Below are positions 1 through 7,291 of a DNA stretch of 42,813 nucleotides, piece after piece. A program made the position numbers and the translations under genes. Under the pieces are notes generated by a model. The model was not told the origin of the DNA and did no database searches. It saw nothing but the letters and a program-made list of their open reading frames with translations. This DNA comes from a virus, in IMG/VR virus record IMGVR_UViG_3300037961_004277, positions 1,217 to 44,029 of that record. One strand, 5' to 3'. The stretch's first letter is position 1. Every line of letters starts with the position of its first letter.

Positions 1-189
<189 letters not shown>

Positions 190-195
190 TATACT

Positions 196-219
196 AAGGG
201 GGTTAACGCCCCCTTTTTT
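196..219 (+). terminator. Rho-independent terminator after psbD
   Basis: A five-GC stem (198-202 with 209-213, extended by two AU pairs) and a six-base loop are followed by a run of six T. It closes the psbD transcript just before a late-promoter box. Confidence 0.85.
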
Positions 220-225
220 CATGGA

Positions 226-233
226 GATAAATA
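226..233 (+). promoter_or_regulatory. Late promoter box GATAAATA
   Basis: It matches the T4/cyanophage late consensus (N/T)ATAAATA. It lies between the psbD terminator and the gene at 257, leaving a leader of about 20 bases. Confidence 0.65.
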
Positions 234-256
234 GTATGAAAGATTTTTAGACGACG

Positions 257-817
257 ATGAAAACATTCCAACAATTTATGAATGAATGTTATAGTATTCA
301 GGAAACATCACTGAATAGAATTCGTTCTAAGTCCCAGAAAGGTGGAATGGCTATTTTGTCTGGACAGAGAGGAGACAAATCATCCAAAGAAAATAAGGAA
401 AGAAGCAAGCGAACTGAAAGAAGGATTCGTGGTGCTGGTCTTCCTGGTCCAACAAAAGTTTCTGGAAGATACACAGAGAATCCTGGCACACCTCAGGAGA
501 AGAAAGTGGGTGAGAAGTCTCATGTAGTTTCTTCTGGTAAGATGAGCAAGAGGAAGTTCAAGAAGACAATTCAGAAACTGGGCACAGAGGCTGGACTTAA
601 GCACAAAAAGAATGTAAAATCAGGTTCAAGCAAAGATGATCAGGACTCAGTTTTAATCCAACGCAAGAAAGGTGGATCTGCTACACTCAAAGGAACTTCC
701 AAAACATCTTGGCCAGGCAAGGGCAAGAATGTTAAAGTAGGGAAAATGAAACCAGGACGCACTGGTGAATTTGACACCAAAGTTAAGAACAAAACATTTA
801 CTTATGAAAAAGACTAA
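257..817 (+). CDS. Putative capsid-targeted internal head protein (basic)
   Basis: 186 residues. The N-terminus MKTFQQFMNECYSIQE closely resembles the capsid-targeting sequence of T4 internal proteins (MKTYQEFIAEA type). It carries IQE at residues 14-16, which fits the (L/I)xE cleavage rule of the T4 prohead protease gp21. The remaining ~170 residues are dominated by Lys, Arg, Gly and Ser and contain almost no hydrophobic core, as expected of a DNA-associated internal protein. Seen: the motif, cleavage site, basic composition and late promoter 24 bases upstream. Inferred: packaging into the head with genomic DNA, trimming by the prohead protease and perhaps injection. It could instead be a scaffold component. 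The start is fixed by the targeting motif. Confidence 0.65.
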   Translation: MKTFQQFMNECYSIQETSLNRIRSKSQKGGMAILSGQRGDKSSKENKERSKRTERRIRGAGLPGPTKVSGRYTENPGTPQEKKVGEKSHVVSSGKMSKRKFKKTIQKLGTEAGLKHKKNVKSGSSKDDQDSVLIQRKKGGSATLKGTSKTSWPGKGKNVKVGKMKPGRTGEFDTKVKNKTFTYEKD

Positions 818-998
818 GTTTCCATGGCCACATCATGTTGACGAAGAAAACAAAAGCGTCTCCGTCTATGTTGCTAGTGGATATCCAACCGTTATGGGTG
901 TACCGATCAAAGTGAAAGAACATTTCGGACCAGATTATGAGAGTAAACTGGTATCTAAAGATTACTTTGATCAATTGACAAAAGGTAATGCTGTATGA
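804..998 (+). CDS. Small conserved hypothetical protein
   Basis: 64 residues, beginning MKKTKFPWPHHVDEE. I chose the ATG at 804 rather than an in-frame ATG at 765 because the longer start would lie deep inside the preceding gene; from 804 the overlap is only 14 bases. No domain recognised. The composition is soluble, with aromatic and charged residues. It overlaps the next gene by four bases (ATGA), so the two are probably translationally coupled and part of the late unit starting near 233. Confidence 0.6.
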   Translation: MKKTKFPWPHHVDEENKSVSVYVASGYPTVMGVPIKVKEHFGPDYESKLVSKDYFDQLTKGNAV

Positions 999-1261
999 TT
1001 GGTTCACTAGATCCAGAAGAAAGGGTCCTTTCTGATCCTTCTGTTGCCGAACAAATTTCAGACCTGATGGATAAGATGGGATGGGATTGTCACGATGATA
1101 TTCGTGTCGAGTCTGCTGGTTCATCTGTCTATATGATTGATGGAGCAGGTACTAAATGGGCACCATTAAAAGGAACCGTAAAGTACAACAAAGATGCTTT
1201 CATTGTCATTAAGAATCGATCACGAGATCCGATTGTTCCCTCCCAAAAACCCGACCAGTAA
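995..1261 (+). CDS. Small hypothetical protein
   Basis: 88 residues, not recognised. The start ATGA overlaps the stop of the preceding gene. The protein is acidic in its first half (DPEERVLSDPSVAEQ) and appears soluble and globular, ending in a basic, Pro-rich tail. Followed within a few bases by a combined late-promoter box and terminator, so it is the last gene of the unit that begins at 257. Confidence 0.6.
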   Translation: MIGSLDPEERVLSDPSVAEQISDLMDKMGWDCHDDIRVESAGSSVYMIDGAGTKWAPLKGTVKYNKDAFIVIKNRSRDPIVPSQKPDQ

Positions 1262-1267
1262 ATCTAA

Positions 1268-1275
1268 AATAAATA
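1268..1275 (+). promoter_or_regulatory. Late promoter box AATAAATA
   Basis: The box lies 24 bases ahead of the 828-residue structural gene. Its 3' end overlaps the left arm of the terminator stem at 1273-1298, so a late transcript starting about six bases downstream would lack the left arm. Confidence 0.65.
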
Positions 1276-1298
1276 GAGGGTAACAACCCTCTATTTTT
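1273..1298 (+). terminator. Rho-independent terminator abutting the next start codon
   Basis: An eight-pair stem (ATAGAGGG at 1273-1280 with CCCTCTAT at 1287-1294) has a six-base loop and a T run to 1298. The start codon of the next gene is at 1299. Confidence 0.75.
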
Positions 1299-3785
1299 AT
1301 GTCCAATTATTATTATCCAGAGGGACCACTGGGACCAATCTGTGATGTAGTCGGGGATGATGCACCGAAGAAGAAAATTATATTTGATGAAGGTGATGGC
1401 AGAGAGTATACTTACGGACCCCTAGAGTTTCCTGATATGGAAGCGGTAATGCCTGGCGTTCCCGCTCTTACTGGTCGTAGGTGTAAGAAAAGAACACTTT
1501 CGGACGGAACTATTGAATATTATGATTGTGAAGATACATTTTTAAATCCTCTTCCAGAGAGTGATACTGGTCTTCCTAGTCAGTTTGATTACGATTGGAA
1601 AACTAACAGTCAATCTCCATGGGGTCTTGACGATGACTTTGAGGAACCTGATATTTCTGAAATTAGTTGTTCACCTTTTGATCCTGACCAGAATATTATT
1701 CCTGTAAGAGTTTATAATTCAGATGGAACTTTTGTAACTAGAGTACAAACAGAAAGATCTAGTCCAGTTACTTTTAACGTGACATCTGAAGATCAAACGT
1801 TTATAAACGACGCTACGATTACAGCAGAGTTTTCTACAGATCAACAGAACTTGGTGATCGGAGGAACTGGAGACGGCATCGTTCAACTTGAGTTAGACTG
1901 GGATGATAAACCAAGTATCTCTGGTCAAGCAATCGGTACGCTTACTGTTGCAGGAGCATCGATGAGTCAGGGTAATAAAACGAAAGGCACAAAGAGTGTA
2001 TCAGTACAAGTAACTGCAGGACAATCATATCCAATTGTTTTAAGTGGGAACTCTGGTACTTCTGGAAGCAGACTTGCAAGTCCACAGGTGATTGAATATG
2101 ATGATGATGTACCAGGATTTGATGTTAATGCCACATTGAGAATTGCTGATATCCTACCATTAGAACCAACCAGCAATGTTGCAGGTTATTGGAGTGACGA
2201 AGGAAACAAATATGCTGTATGGACTAACCCTGCTATCTGTACATTGCCACAAATCACACAACAGGTAACTTATCAAATTCCTATTCCTGAAACAGGAACG
2301 TATGGATTTGAGTTTGCTTGTGATGATAATGCTCAGATGTTTTTGAATGGTAGTAATGTACCATTCATGAATATCACTGGTGGTATCTTTGAGGGTGGAT
2401 CACTTAATGTACCATATACTTCTACAACAACTCTGAATGCAGGTACATTAGAATTAGTAGTAAAGTGTACAAACTCTGATGCTGGGTTTAACGATGGACA
2501 AGGAAATCCAACTGGACTTGCATATAGTTGGCAACGAAATCCTGGTGGTTGGTATATAAAAATCTGTCAAGGTGGTAATTGCATACCAGTAAATAACATT
2601 CCGTGGGTTGCATCAGGACCACATCCTGCTTGGTCTGACTTTATGAATCTCTATGCAGTATGGGTATCATCTCACTTAACTGAATCAGGATCTCCTAAAA
2701 CTGCAACTTGGAATATTCCTATCACTGATACTGGTAATTATCAATTGGATGTTCAGGCAGACAATCAAGCAGTCATAAGTTTTGATGGTGTTAGTCAAGG
2801 CACAGTTAATTCATTCACGACTACAACATCTTATTCACTAAATAATATTACAGCGGGTGGTCACACCCTTCAGGCAGTAGTAACTAATAACGTTGAGACA
2901 GTTGATAACTGGTCTAACAACCCAGCAGGTGTTGCATGGACCTTGACAAAATTAAATACTCCGTCTAACATAACTGCTAAGTTCAAAAATAATGGAGACT
3001 TACAAGTTCAAGGATCTGGTACTGGAACTATTCAATTGAACTTCTCTTGGGATGAAACTCCTGAATACACCAGTGCTAACGTTTCTGTTGCATTTGATTC
3101 AAATGGTAATCTAGTAGCAACTGGAACTGGATCTGCAACTGTTCAATTAGATTTTGAATGGAATGATAATCCTAATACCTATGGACAGGCATTAGGAACT
3201 GTTGCATACTCTTCATTGGGTGCATCATTTACACAAACTTTAGGTGCTAGAAGAGGAAATTCTTCTCAGTCTGTATCAGTTACAGCAGGAAACACATATA
3301 ATGTGAGCATCTCTAATAACCCATTTGGATTTACTCTTAAAGATAATGGGGGAAGACTTTGTTTTTATGATGGAGATGGTCAAGATTGTAATGCTTCATT
3401 GTTCATTGGCACTGTTACACAGGCACAAACTGAAGTTGCAGCAGACAATGCAGTTGAATCTTATTCGGTCGCAGGGTATACATTTACCACTGGATCATCG
3501 AATACTGGATCATCAAATGCGACAATCAATGTAACTGCAGGAACTACATATCCTGCTACCATTGTCAATAATCCTAATGGATTTAGTTTGAAGAATTCAA
3601 AGAGTAAAATTTGTTTTCAAGATAGTCTTGGAACTGACTGTAATGCTCAGATCACTATCGGAACTGTTAACAATAACAATCAAAATGCTATTGTTGCTTC
3701 TTCATTAGATTTAAGTTCAGATGGAACTGGAAATTTAATTTGGCACACCAGACTTGCTTCTGGATACGAATACACGGATGTTTAA
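1299..3785 (+). CDS. Large modular virion structural protein with repeated beta-sandwich units
   Basis: 828 residues, no exact family recognised. It is rich in Thr, Ser, Asn, Gly and Val. One module occurs near residues 175-250 and again near 590-690; it contains GTG...VQLxxxW(D/N)DxP, GQAxGT and SVxVTAGxxY. A final 55-residue unit with NNPxGFxLK and (L/I)CFxD...DCNA occurs twice near the C-terminus. Two copies of a PA14-like or carbohydrate-binding-like sandwich (residues ~295-395 and ~435-555) share YAVW, a (T/N)GxYxxxxxxDNxAxxxxxG core and AGxxxLxxxVxN. These features fit a tail or capsid fibre displayed on the virion. A late promoter precedes it and no clear Shine-Dalgarno is present, because the start abuts a terminator T run. 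The next gene starts within its stop codon. Confidence 0.7.
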   Translation: MSNYYYPEGPLGPICDVVGDDAPKKKIIFDEGDGREYTYGPLEFPDMEAVMPGVPALTGRRCKKRTLSDGTIEYYDCEDTFLNPLPESDTGLPSQFDYDWKTNSQSPWGLDDDFEEPDISEISCSPFDPDQNIIPVRVYNSDGTFVTRVQTERSSPVTFNVTSEDQTFINDATITAEFSTDQQNLVIGGTGDGIVQLELDWDDKPSISGQAIGTLTVAGASMSQGNKTKGTKSVSVQVTAGQSYPIVLSGNSGTSGSRLASPQVIEYDDDVPGFDVNATLRIADILPLEPTSNVAGYWSDEGNKYAVWTNPAICTLPQITQQVTYQIPIPETGTYGFEFACDDNAQMFLNGSNVPFMNITGGIFEGGSLNVPYTSTTTLNAGTLELVVKCTNSDAGFNDGQGNPTGLAYSWQRNPGGWYIKICQGGNCIPVNNIPWVASGPHPAWSDFMNLYAVWVSSHLTESGSPKTATWNIPITDTGNYQLDVQADNQAVISFDGVSQGTVNSFTTTTSYSLNNITAGGHTLQAVVTNNVETVDNWSNNPAGVAWTLTKLNTPSNITAKFKNNGDLQVQGSGTGTIQLNFSWDETPEYTSANVSVAFDSNGNLVATGTGSATVQLDFEWNDNPNTYGQALGTVAYSSLGASFTQTLGARRGNSSQSVSVTAGNTYNVSISNNPFGFTLKDNGGRLCFYDGDGQDCNASLFIGTVTQAQTEVAADNAVESYSVAGYTFTTGSSNTGSSNATINVTAGTTYPATIVNNPNGFSLKNSKSKICFQDSLGTDCNAQITIGTVNNNNQNAIVASSLDLSSDGTGNLIWHTRLASGYEYTDV

Positions 3786-4039
3786 TGGAACTACCTAAAA
3801 TCAAAAACGACAAACTCCCAAAAGAATTGAAAGAGATTCTTGGCGATGCTGATGCTGAGTTTGATTTAGTCGTTGACCCTATGGATGTAATTAACATACA
3901 ATTAAATCCTGATGAATACTACGAATCAAGACATAAGACCGCTCAAATGTTAATAGAATCCCGTAAAAAACTAGACGAATATAGGAGAAAACAACATGAG
4001 ATTCAAAGACACGATCAAGGGAGCGAAAAAGATCCTTAA
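3785..4039 (+). CDS. Small acidic/helical conserved hypothetical protein
   Basis: 84 residues starting MELPKIKNDKLPKELKE. I chose ATG 3785 because it overlaps the preceding stop (TAATG); an upstream in-frame ATG lies well inside the structural gene. The C-terminal half is strongly charged and probably a long helix (residues ~55-78, KTAQMLIESRKKLDEYRRK). The position behind a structural gene suggests a small virion or assembly factor, but I do not recognise the family. Confidence 0.6.
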   Translation: MELPKIKNDKLPKELKEILGDADAEFDLVVDPMDVINIQLNPDEYYESRHKTAQMLIESRKKLDEYRRKQHEIQRHDQGSEKDP

Positions 4040-4154
4040 AATAGCAAAGGAGAATCCAAATTATTATACTTCTGACGAACTTAAGTATGTTCGACTCCTG
4101 AAAAAACAGGCAAAAGATGCTTTGGAAAGGAAACGATCCCAAAGTAAAGATTAA
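3996..4154 (+). CDS. Small basic hypothetical protein
   Basis: 52 residues, MRFKDTIKGAKKILKIAKEN at the start. A Shine-Dalgarno AGGAGA at 3983-3988 lies eight bases before the ATG, one of the better ribosome sites in this part of the window. The protein is rich in Lys and Leu and predicted helical. It overlaps the preceding gene by 44 bases in another frame. Function unknown. The strong ribosome site and coupling support it being real. Confidence 0.6.
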   Translation: MRFKDTIKGAKKILKIAKENPNYYTSDELKYVRLLKKQAKDALERKRSQSKD

Positions 4155-4172
4155 AATGTGCTAAATACCTAC

Positions 4173-4186
4173 TTGTAACGTTACAA
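4173..4186. promoter_or_regulatory. 14-bp perfect palindrome, putative operator
   Basis: TTGTAACGTTACAA is a perfect dyad. It lies 11 bases upstream of the -35 box of the sigma70-like promoter at 4198, a typical position for an activator or repressor site. The binding protein is unknown. Confidence 0.5.
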
Positions 4187-4197
4187 AATTGTAATAC

Positions 4198-4226
4198 TTG
4201 ACCTTCTCGAAGGTCTGTGTTATAAT
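4198..4226 (+). promoter_or_regulatory. Consensus sigma70 promoter with internal dyad
   Basis: TTGACC at 4198-4203, a 17-base spacer and TATAAT at 4221-4226. A second dyad, GACCTTC-TC-GAAGGTC (4200-4215), overlaps the -35 and the spacer. It should be read by unmodified host RNA polymerase and is therefore probably an early promoter. Confidence 0.8.
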
Positions 4227-4235
4227 ATTCCCCAA

Positions 4236-4281
4236 CGCAGACAAGTCGAGTCTGCTTCCATCTGCGGGTAAACACTCCGCA
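4236..4281 (+). promoter_or_regulatory. Structured 5' leader with competing hairpins
   Basis: GCAGAC (4237-4242) can pair with GTCTGC (4250-4255), and TGCGG (4263-4267) with CCGCA (4277-4281). Alternatively CGCAGA (4236-4241) can pair with TCTGCG (4261-4266), which excludes both of the other stems. The layout resembles promoter plus stem-loop cassettes reported in T4-type phages, or a leader switch. Confidence 0.45.
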
Positions 4282-4304
4282 AGTAAACAAATAGGTAAAC
4301 AACT

Positions 4305-4679
4305 ATGATTAAAACTGCTTTCGCTGCCGTCGCAGCTGCTTCTACACTAGCTGCCCCTGCTGCATTTGCAGGTCCCTACGTCAACGTAGAAACCAATGCT
4401 GGTTGGACGGGTTCTGATTACACTGGTGCAACGACTGATTTCCATGTGGGCTACGAAGGTGCTCTTGGCGCTTCTGGTTCTTACTACGTCCAAGGTGGCG
4501 CTAGTCTGATCGCTCCTGACGGTGGCACTGATGAGACTGTTCCTTCTGGTAAGGCAGGTGTTGGTCTTGCTCTGACCGATACTCTTGGTGCATACGGTGA
4601 GGTCTCCTTCGTCGGTTCTGGCGATGAGGATGTCGATCGTGGCTATGGTGGTAAACTGGGTGTGAAGTATAGCTTCTAA
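4305..4679 (+). CDS. Secreted outer-membrane beta-barrel-like protein
   Basis: 124 residues. Residues 1-22 form a clear Sec signal peptide ending AAFA, with predicted cleavage before GPYVNVE. The mature part alternates polar and hydrophobic residues in Gly-rich strands, and the protein ends GVKYSF; a terminal Phe is the sorting signature of outer-membrane barrels. At ~100 mature residues it is small, with room for perhaps six to eight strands. It has its own sigma70 promoter, structured leader and terminator, and its codon use looks more GC-rich than its neighbours, all suggesting an acquired 'moron'. Inferred role: altering the infected cell's envelope, for example superinfection exclusion or transport. 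No specific function is established by the sequence. Confidence 0.7.
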   Translation: MIKTAFAAVAAASTLAAPAAFAGPYVNVETNAGWTGSDYTGATTDFHVGYEGALGASGSYYVQGGASLIAPDGGTDETVPSGKAGVGLALTDTLGAYGEVSFVGSGDEDVDRGYGGKLGVKYSF

Positions 4680-4704
4680 TTTCAGAACTATATAATTTAA
4701 ACTT

Positions 4705-4727
4705 GGGGACCAAGAGGTCCCCTTTTT
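4705..4727 (+). terminator. Rho-independent terminator
   Basis: Seven-pair GC-rich stem GGGGACC/GGTCCCC (4705-4711, 4716-4722) with an AAGA loop and five T. It ends the transcription unit of the secreted protein. Confidence 0.9.
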
Positions 4728-4748
4728 AATACTATTGCAATCATCACT

Positions 4749-4985
4749 ATGAAATTTGTTGTATACACACGCAATGGGTGTCCCTATTGTACAAAAGTAA
4801 AACAGGTTTTATCTGCTAAAGGATTTCCCTACGAGGAAATGAAACTCGATCAAAACTTTAATCGAGAAGAATTTTATGCAAAGTTTGGCAGGGGTAGCAC
4901 TTTTCCTCAAGTTCTGCTAGACTCTAAAAAGATCGGTGGATGCACCGATACTGTTCAATATTTGCGCGAAAACAAACTTATCTAA
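4749..4985 (+). CDS. Glutaredoxin
   Basis: 78 residues, the size of a minimal class I glutaredoxin. It has the CPYC active site at residues 11-14, the TFPQV cis-proline segment and a GGCTD glutathione-binding motif near the end. It would reduce disulfides in the cytoplasm at the expense of glutathione; in phages it is usually thought to supply electrons to ribonucleotide reductase for DNA precursor synthesis. It follows a terminator, and the next gene overlaps its stop by one base (TAATG). Confidence 0.93.
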   Translation: MKFVVYTRNGCPYCTKVKQVLSAKGFPYEEMKLDQNFNREEFYAKFGRGSTFPQVLLDSKKIGGCTDTVQYLRENKLI

Positions 4986-5323
4986 TGGAAGAAGAATTCT
5001 ACGAACTTGTTGAATCTGCTATTGATGCGGCATTTGAAAAGGACTGTTATCTTTTTAACTGCTCAACGTACTTGAAGTATAATAAAACTACTAGGAAACA
5101 AGTTCAGGGATTCATCAACTCATCCACTGCTGGTAACATTGCCCTTACTTGCGCTGATTTGCAGTCTTATATTAAGGGTGGTGACAAAGTTCTCCGTGAA
5201 GCATATGGACACATCGGCAAACCAAAAGCGAGGAAGATACACAAGTATCTCCAGAAAATCCTATTGGATGCGGTAGAATATGAGAAAACCCGCCGACCAG
5301 GACGTAAAAAACGTTCTAAATAA
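4985..5323 (+). CDS. Conserved cyanophage hypothetical protein
   Basis: 112 residues starting MEEEFYELVESAIDAAFEKD. ATG 4985 is chosen for its overlap with the glutaredoxin stop; the longer in-frame start at 4940 lies inside that gene. It looks soluble and helical, and ends in a very basic tail (RRPGRKKRSK), which may contact nucleic acid. No domain recognised. Confidence 0.65.
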   Translation: MEEEFYELVESAIDAAFEKDCYLFNCSTYLKYNKTTRKQVQGFINSSTAGNIALTCADLQSYIKGGDKVLREAYGHIGKPKARKIHKYLQKILLDAVEYEKTRRPGRKKRSK

Positions 5324-5346
5324 ACTTAGTTACCCTAGGGGGAAAC

Positions 5347-5583
5347 ATGTTAATTGCTTTGGCAGTTCTAGTTACAATCGGTGCATTCATTCTAGGAGTC
5401 ACCGTTTCTTGGTTAGCGAAAGGTTACATTGAAGATTACATCGAAAATGCCGCCTACGCTAAATCAGTTACCCATCCAGAGATGTTCGATGAAGAAGGAA
5501 ACATGATACACGATGAACTCATCTACGTCAGACCTCCGTCTCCATGGGATCACATTCATGACACAGAGGATGAGGAAGATTAA
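5347..5583 (+). CDS. Small single-pass membrane protein
   Basis: 78 residues. Residues 2-24 form one hydrophobic helix (LIALAVLVTIGAFILGVTVS); the rest is acidic and ends DTEDEED. This suggests an N-terminal membrane anchor with a charged soluble tail. A good Shine-Dalgarno (AGGGGG) precedes the ATG. Role unknown; it lies in the early/middle block. Confidence 0.7.
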   Translation: MLIALAVLVTIGAFILGVTVSWLAKGYIEDYIENAAYAKSVTHPEMFDEEGNMIHDELIYVRPPSPWDHIHDTEDEED

Positions 5584-5599
5584 TTAATCGGAGTTTATT

Positions 5600-6064
5600 A
5601 TGCCCAAATCTATGGAAAATAGTAACCCTAGGTTACTACTCAGTGAGATTTTGAGAAAGGTCTCCAACGCTAAAACTAAGAAGGAGAAAATTGATCTCCT
5701 TCGTAAACATAATTCAACTGCTCTAAGGCAATTGTTGATTATCAACTTCGACGAGAGTGTAGTCTCTATGCTCCCTGAAGGTGATGTTCCCTATACACCT
5801 AATGATGCTCCTGTAGGTACTGATCACAGTCGCCTAGAACAGGAGTATCGTGGTCTCTATAGGTTCTTCAAAGGTGGTGCAGATAAACTGCCAAACCTCA
5901 AGAGAGAATCTATGTTTGTTCAACTTTTAGAAGGACTTGCTGCTGAAGAGGCAGAACTCATGGTTCTCGCAAAGGATGGACGCATGAATGATAAGTATAA
6001 GCGAATCACTAAAGCAGTGATTAGTGAAGCATTCCCATCTATCGAGTGGGGAGGGCGCTCTTGA
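5600..6064 (+). CDS. Conserved cyanophage protein, possibly DUF6433 family
   Basis: 154 residues, soluble and mostly helical. It begins MPKSMENSNPRLLLSEILRK and has a central YRGLYRFFKGGADKLPNLKRE segment. I associate it tentatively with a domain of unknown function common in T4-like cyanophages. A Shine-Dalgarno (CGGAG) lies upstream. The stop overlaps the probable TTG start of the next gene, so the two are likely coupled. Confidence 0.65.
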   Translation: MPKSMENSNPRLLLSEILRKVSNAKTKKEKIDLLRKHNSTALRQLLIINFDESVVSMLPEGDVPYTPNDAPVGTDHSRLEQEYRGLYRFFKGGADKLPNLKRESMFVQLLEGLAAEEAELMVLAKDGRMNDKYKRITKAVISEAFPSIEWGGRS

Positions 6065-6327
6065 AAGGTGTAACAGTCTTGAAGCAGAATTGCGATCTGA
6101 AAGATGCAGAAGATCGCTCTCTGCCATACATTTGTTATCTCGTTAGTTACAAACAAGACGGGAAGGTTACCTATGATCTGGCAATGACAGGTAAAGCGGT
6201 AGACCTTTTCGATTATTACTATGATCTCTACGGAAAAGATTTTATAGAATTCAAACAAGCAGAAGGGAGAGTAAATCCAAAACTATGGGTGGATCCAAAA
6301 GCACCGAAAGCGAAGCGAGGAAAATGA
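6061..6327 (+). CDS. Conserved hypothetical protein, probable TTG start
   Basis: 88 residues from TTG 6061. I prefer this start because it overlaps the upstream stop (TTGA) and follows a strong GGGGAGGG site at suitable spacing. A GTG at 6046 in the same frame would sit inside that ribosome site and add five residues. The core LPYICYLVSYKQDGKVTYDL looks like beta strands, followed by an aromatic helix (FDYYYDLYGKDFIEF) and a basic C-terminus. No function recognised. Confidence 0.6.
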   Translation: MKGVTVLKQNCDLKDAEDRSLPYICYLVSYKQDGKVTYDLAMTGKAVDLFDYYYDLYGKDFIEFKQAEGRVNPKLWVDPKAPKAKRGK

Positions 6328-6584
6328 CAATTTACTTCGACAAACGTGCAGAAGAAGAGTCAGCAAAAATTGCTGCAGCAGAAGAAGAGGAAGCACAGAA
6401 GCAAAAGATTAAACAAGAAAATCTTGAGAAGAGTGCCAAAGTTCTTTCTGTATTTGTCAAACCACTAGTTCTTATGCTATTATGGAACTGGTTAATGCCA
6501 GGTATCTTTGGTCTTGCTACCATTGGATATCTTAAGGCATTCGGACTGTGTTTAATGTCCCGTATATTATTTGGTAAGGAATGA
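6324..6584 (+). CDS. Small membrane protein with charged N-terminal coil
   Basis: 86 residues from ATG 6324, which overlaps the upstream stop and follows an AGGAAA ribosome site; an earlier ATG at 6285 lacks one. Residues ~5-42 form a Glu/Lys/Ala-rich coil (EEESAKIAAAEEEEAQKQK). A hydrophobic C-terminal half follows, with one or two transmembrane helices (VLSVFVKPLVLMLLWNWLMP and the segment after it). Probably an inner-membrane protein; role unknown. Confidence 0.65.
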   Translation: MTIYFDKRAEEESAKIAAAEEEEAQKQKIKQENLEKSAKVLSVFVKPLVLMLLWNWLMPGIFGLATIGYLKAFGLCLMSRILFGKE

Positions 6585-7291
6585 CTAAAGTATGTCTTGT
6601 CTCTGTCACACCTGATGCAGAGAAAACAATGGGGTATGTTGCTCGTGTAAGCAACCCCGCTAATCAGGATAATCCTAAAGTTGCAGGTCTATTGAAGTAT
6701 TGTATTAAGCATGGGCATTGGTCTGTGTTTGAGCAAGCACATATGACTTTGGAAATCCATACTACAAGGGGACTAGCAGCTCAAATTTTGAGGCACCGTA
6801 GCTTCACATATCAAGAGTTTTCCCAACGCTATGCTGATTCTTCCCTACTCTCGGAGACGATCCCTCTACCTGAACTACGCCGTCAAGACACCAAGAATCG
6901 TCAGAATTCTATTGATGATATTGACCCGTTTGTCAAGCAAGAGTTTGAAATCAAAATGAAGAGGCACTTTGATGCTGGCATGGAACTCTACAAAGAGATG
7001 CTTGATGCATCAATCGCAAAAGAGTGTGCTCGTTTTGTACTCCCCCTCGCCGTACCAACAAAATTATACATGACGGGTTCTGCTCGCTCATGGATTCATT
7101 ATATCAATTTGCGTTCTGCTCACGGCACTCAGAAAGAACACATGGAGATTGCTGAACTTTGTAAGCAACACTTCATCTGTCAGTTTCCAACCATCGCAGA
7201 GGCGCTTGAGTGGTGTCCTGACGGCGATTGCGAATGCTCTGAGGACATTGACTATGCTGACTGTTTACAACCATCTCTGAGGATAGACTAA
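6581..7291 (+). CDS. thyX: Flavin-dependent thymidylate synthase
   Basis: 236 residues, typical ThyX length. The signature motif is present as RHRSFTYQEFSQR at residues 71-83. The C-terminal YINLRSAHGTQKEHMEIAE segment carries the substrate-binding Arg region. ThyX makes dTMP from dUMP using methylene-tetrahydrofolate and FAD/NADPH, supplying thymidine for phage DNA synthesis. It is linked by ATGA/TAATG overlaps to both neighbours, in the nucleotide and replication block. Confidence 0.95.
   Translation: MTKVCLVSVTPDAEKTMGYVARVSNPANQDNPKVAGLLKYCIKHGHWSVFEQAHMTLEIHTTRGLAAQILRHRSFTYQEFSQRYADSSLLSETIPLPELRRQDTKNRQNSIDDIDPFVKQEFEIKMKRHFDAGMELYKEMLDASIAKECARFVLPLAVPTKLYMTGSARSWIHYINLRSAHGTQKEHMEIAELCKQHFICQFPTIAEALEWCPDGDCECSEDIDYADCLQPSLRID

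Noticed and set aside
236-250. Four-codon ORF (MKDF) ahead of the internal-protein gene
   Set aside because: Too short to judge and lacks a ribosome site; could be chance in the leader.
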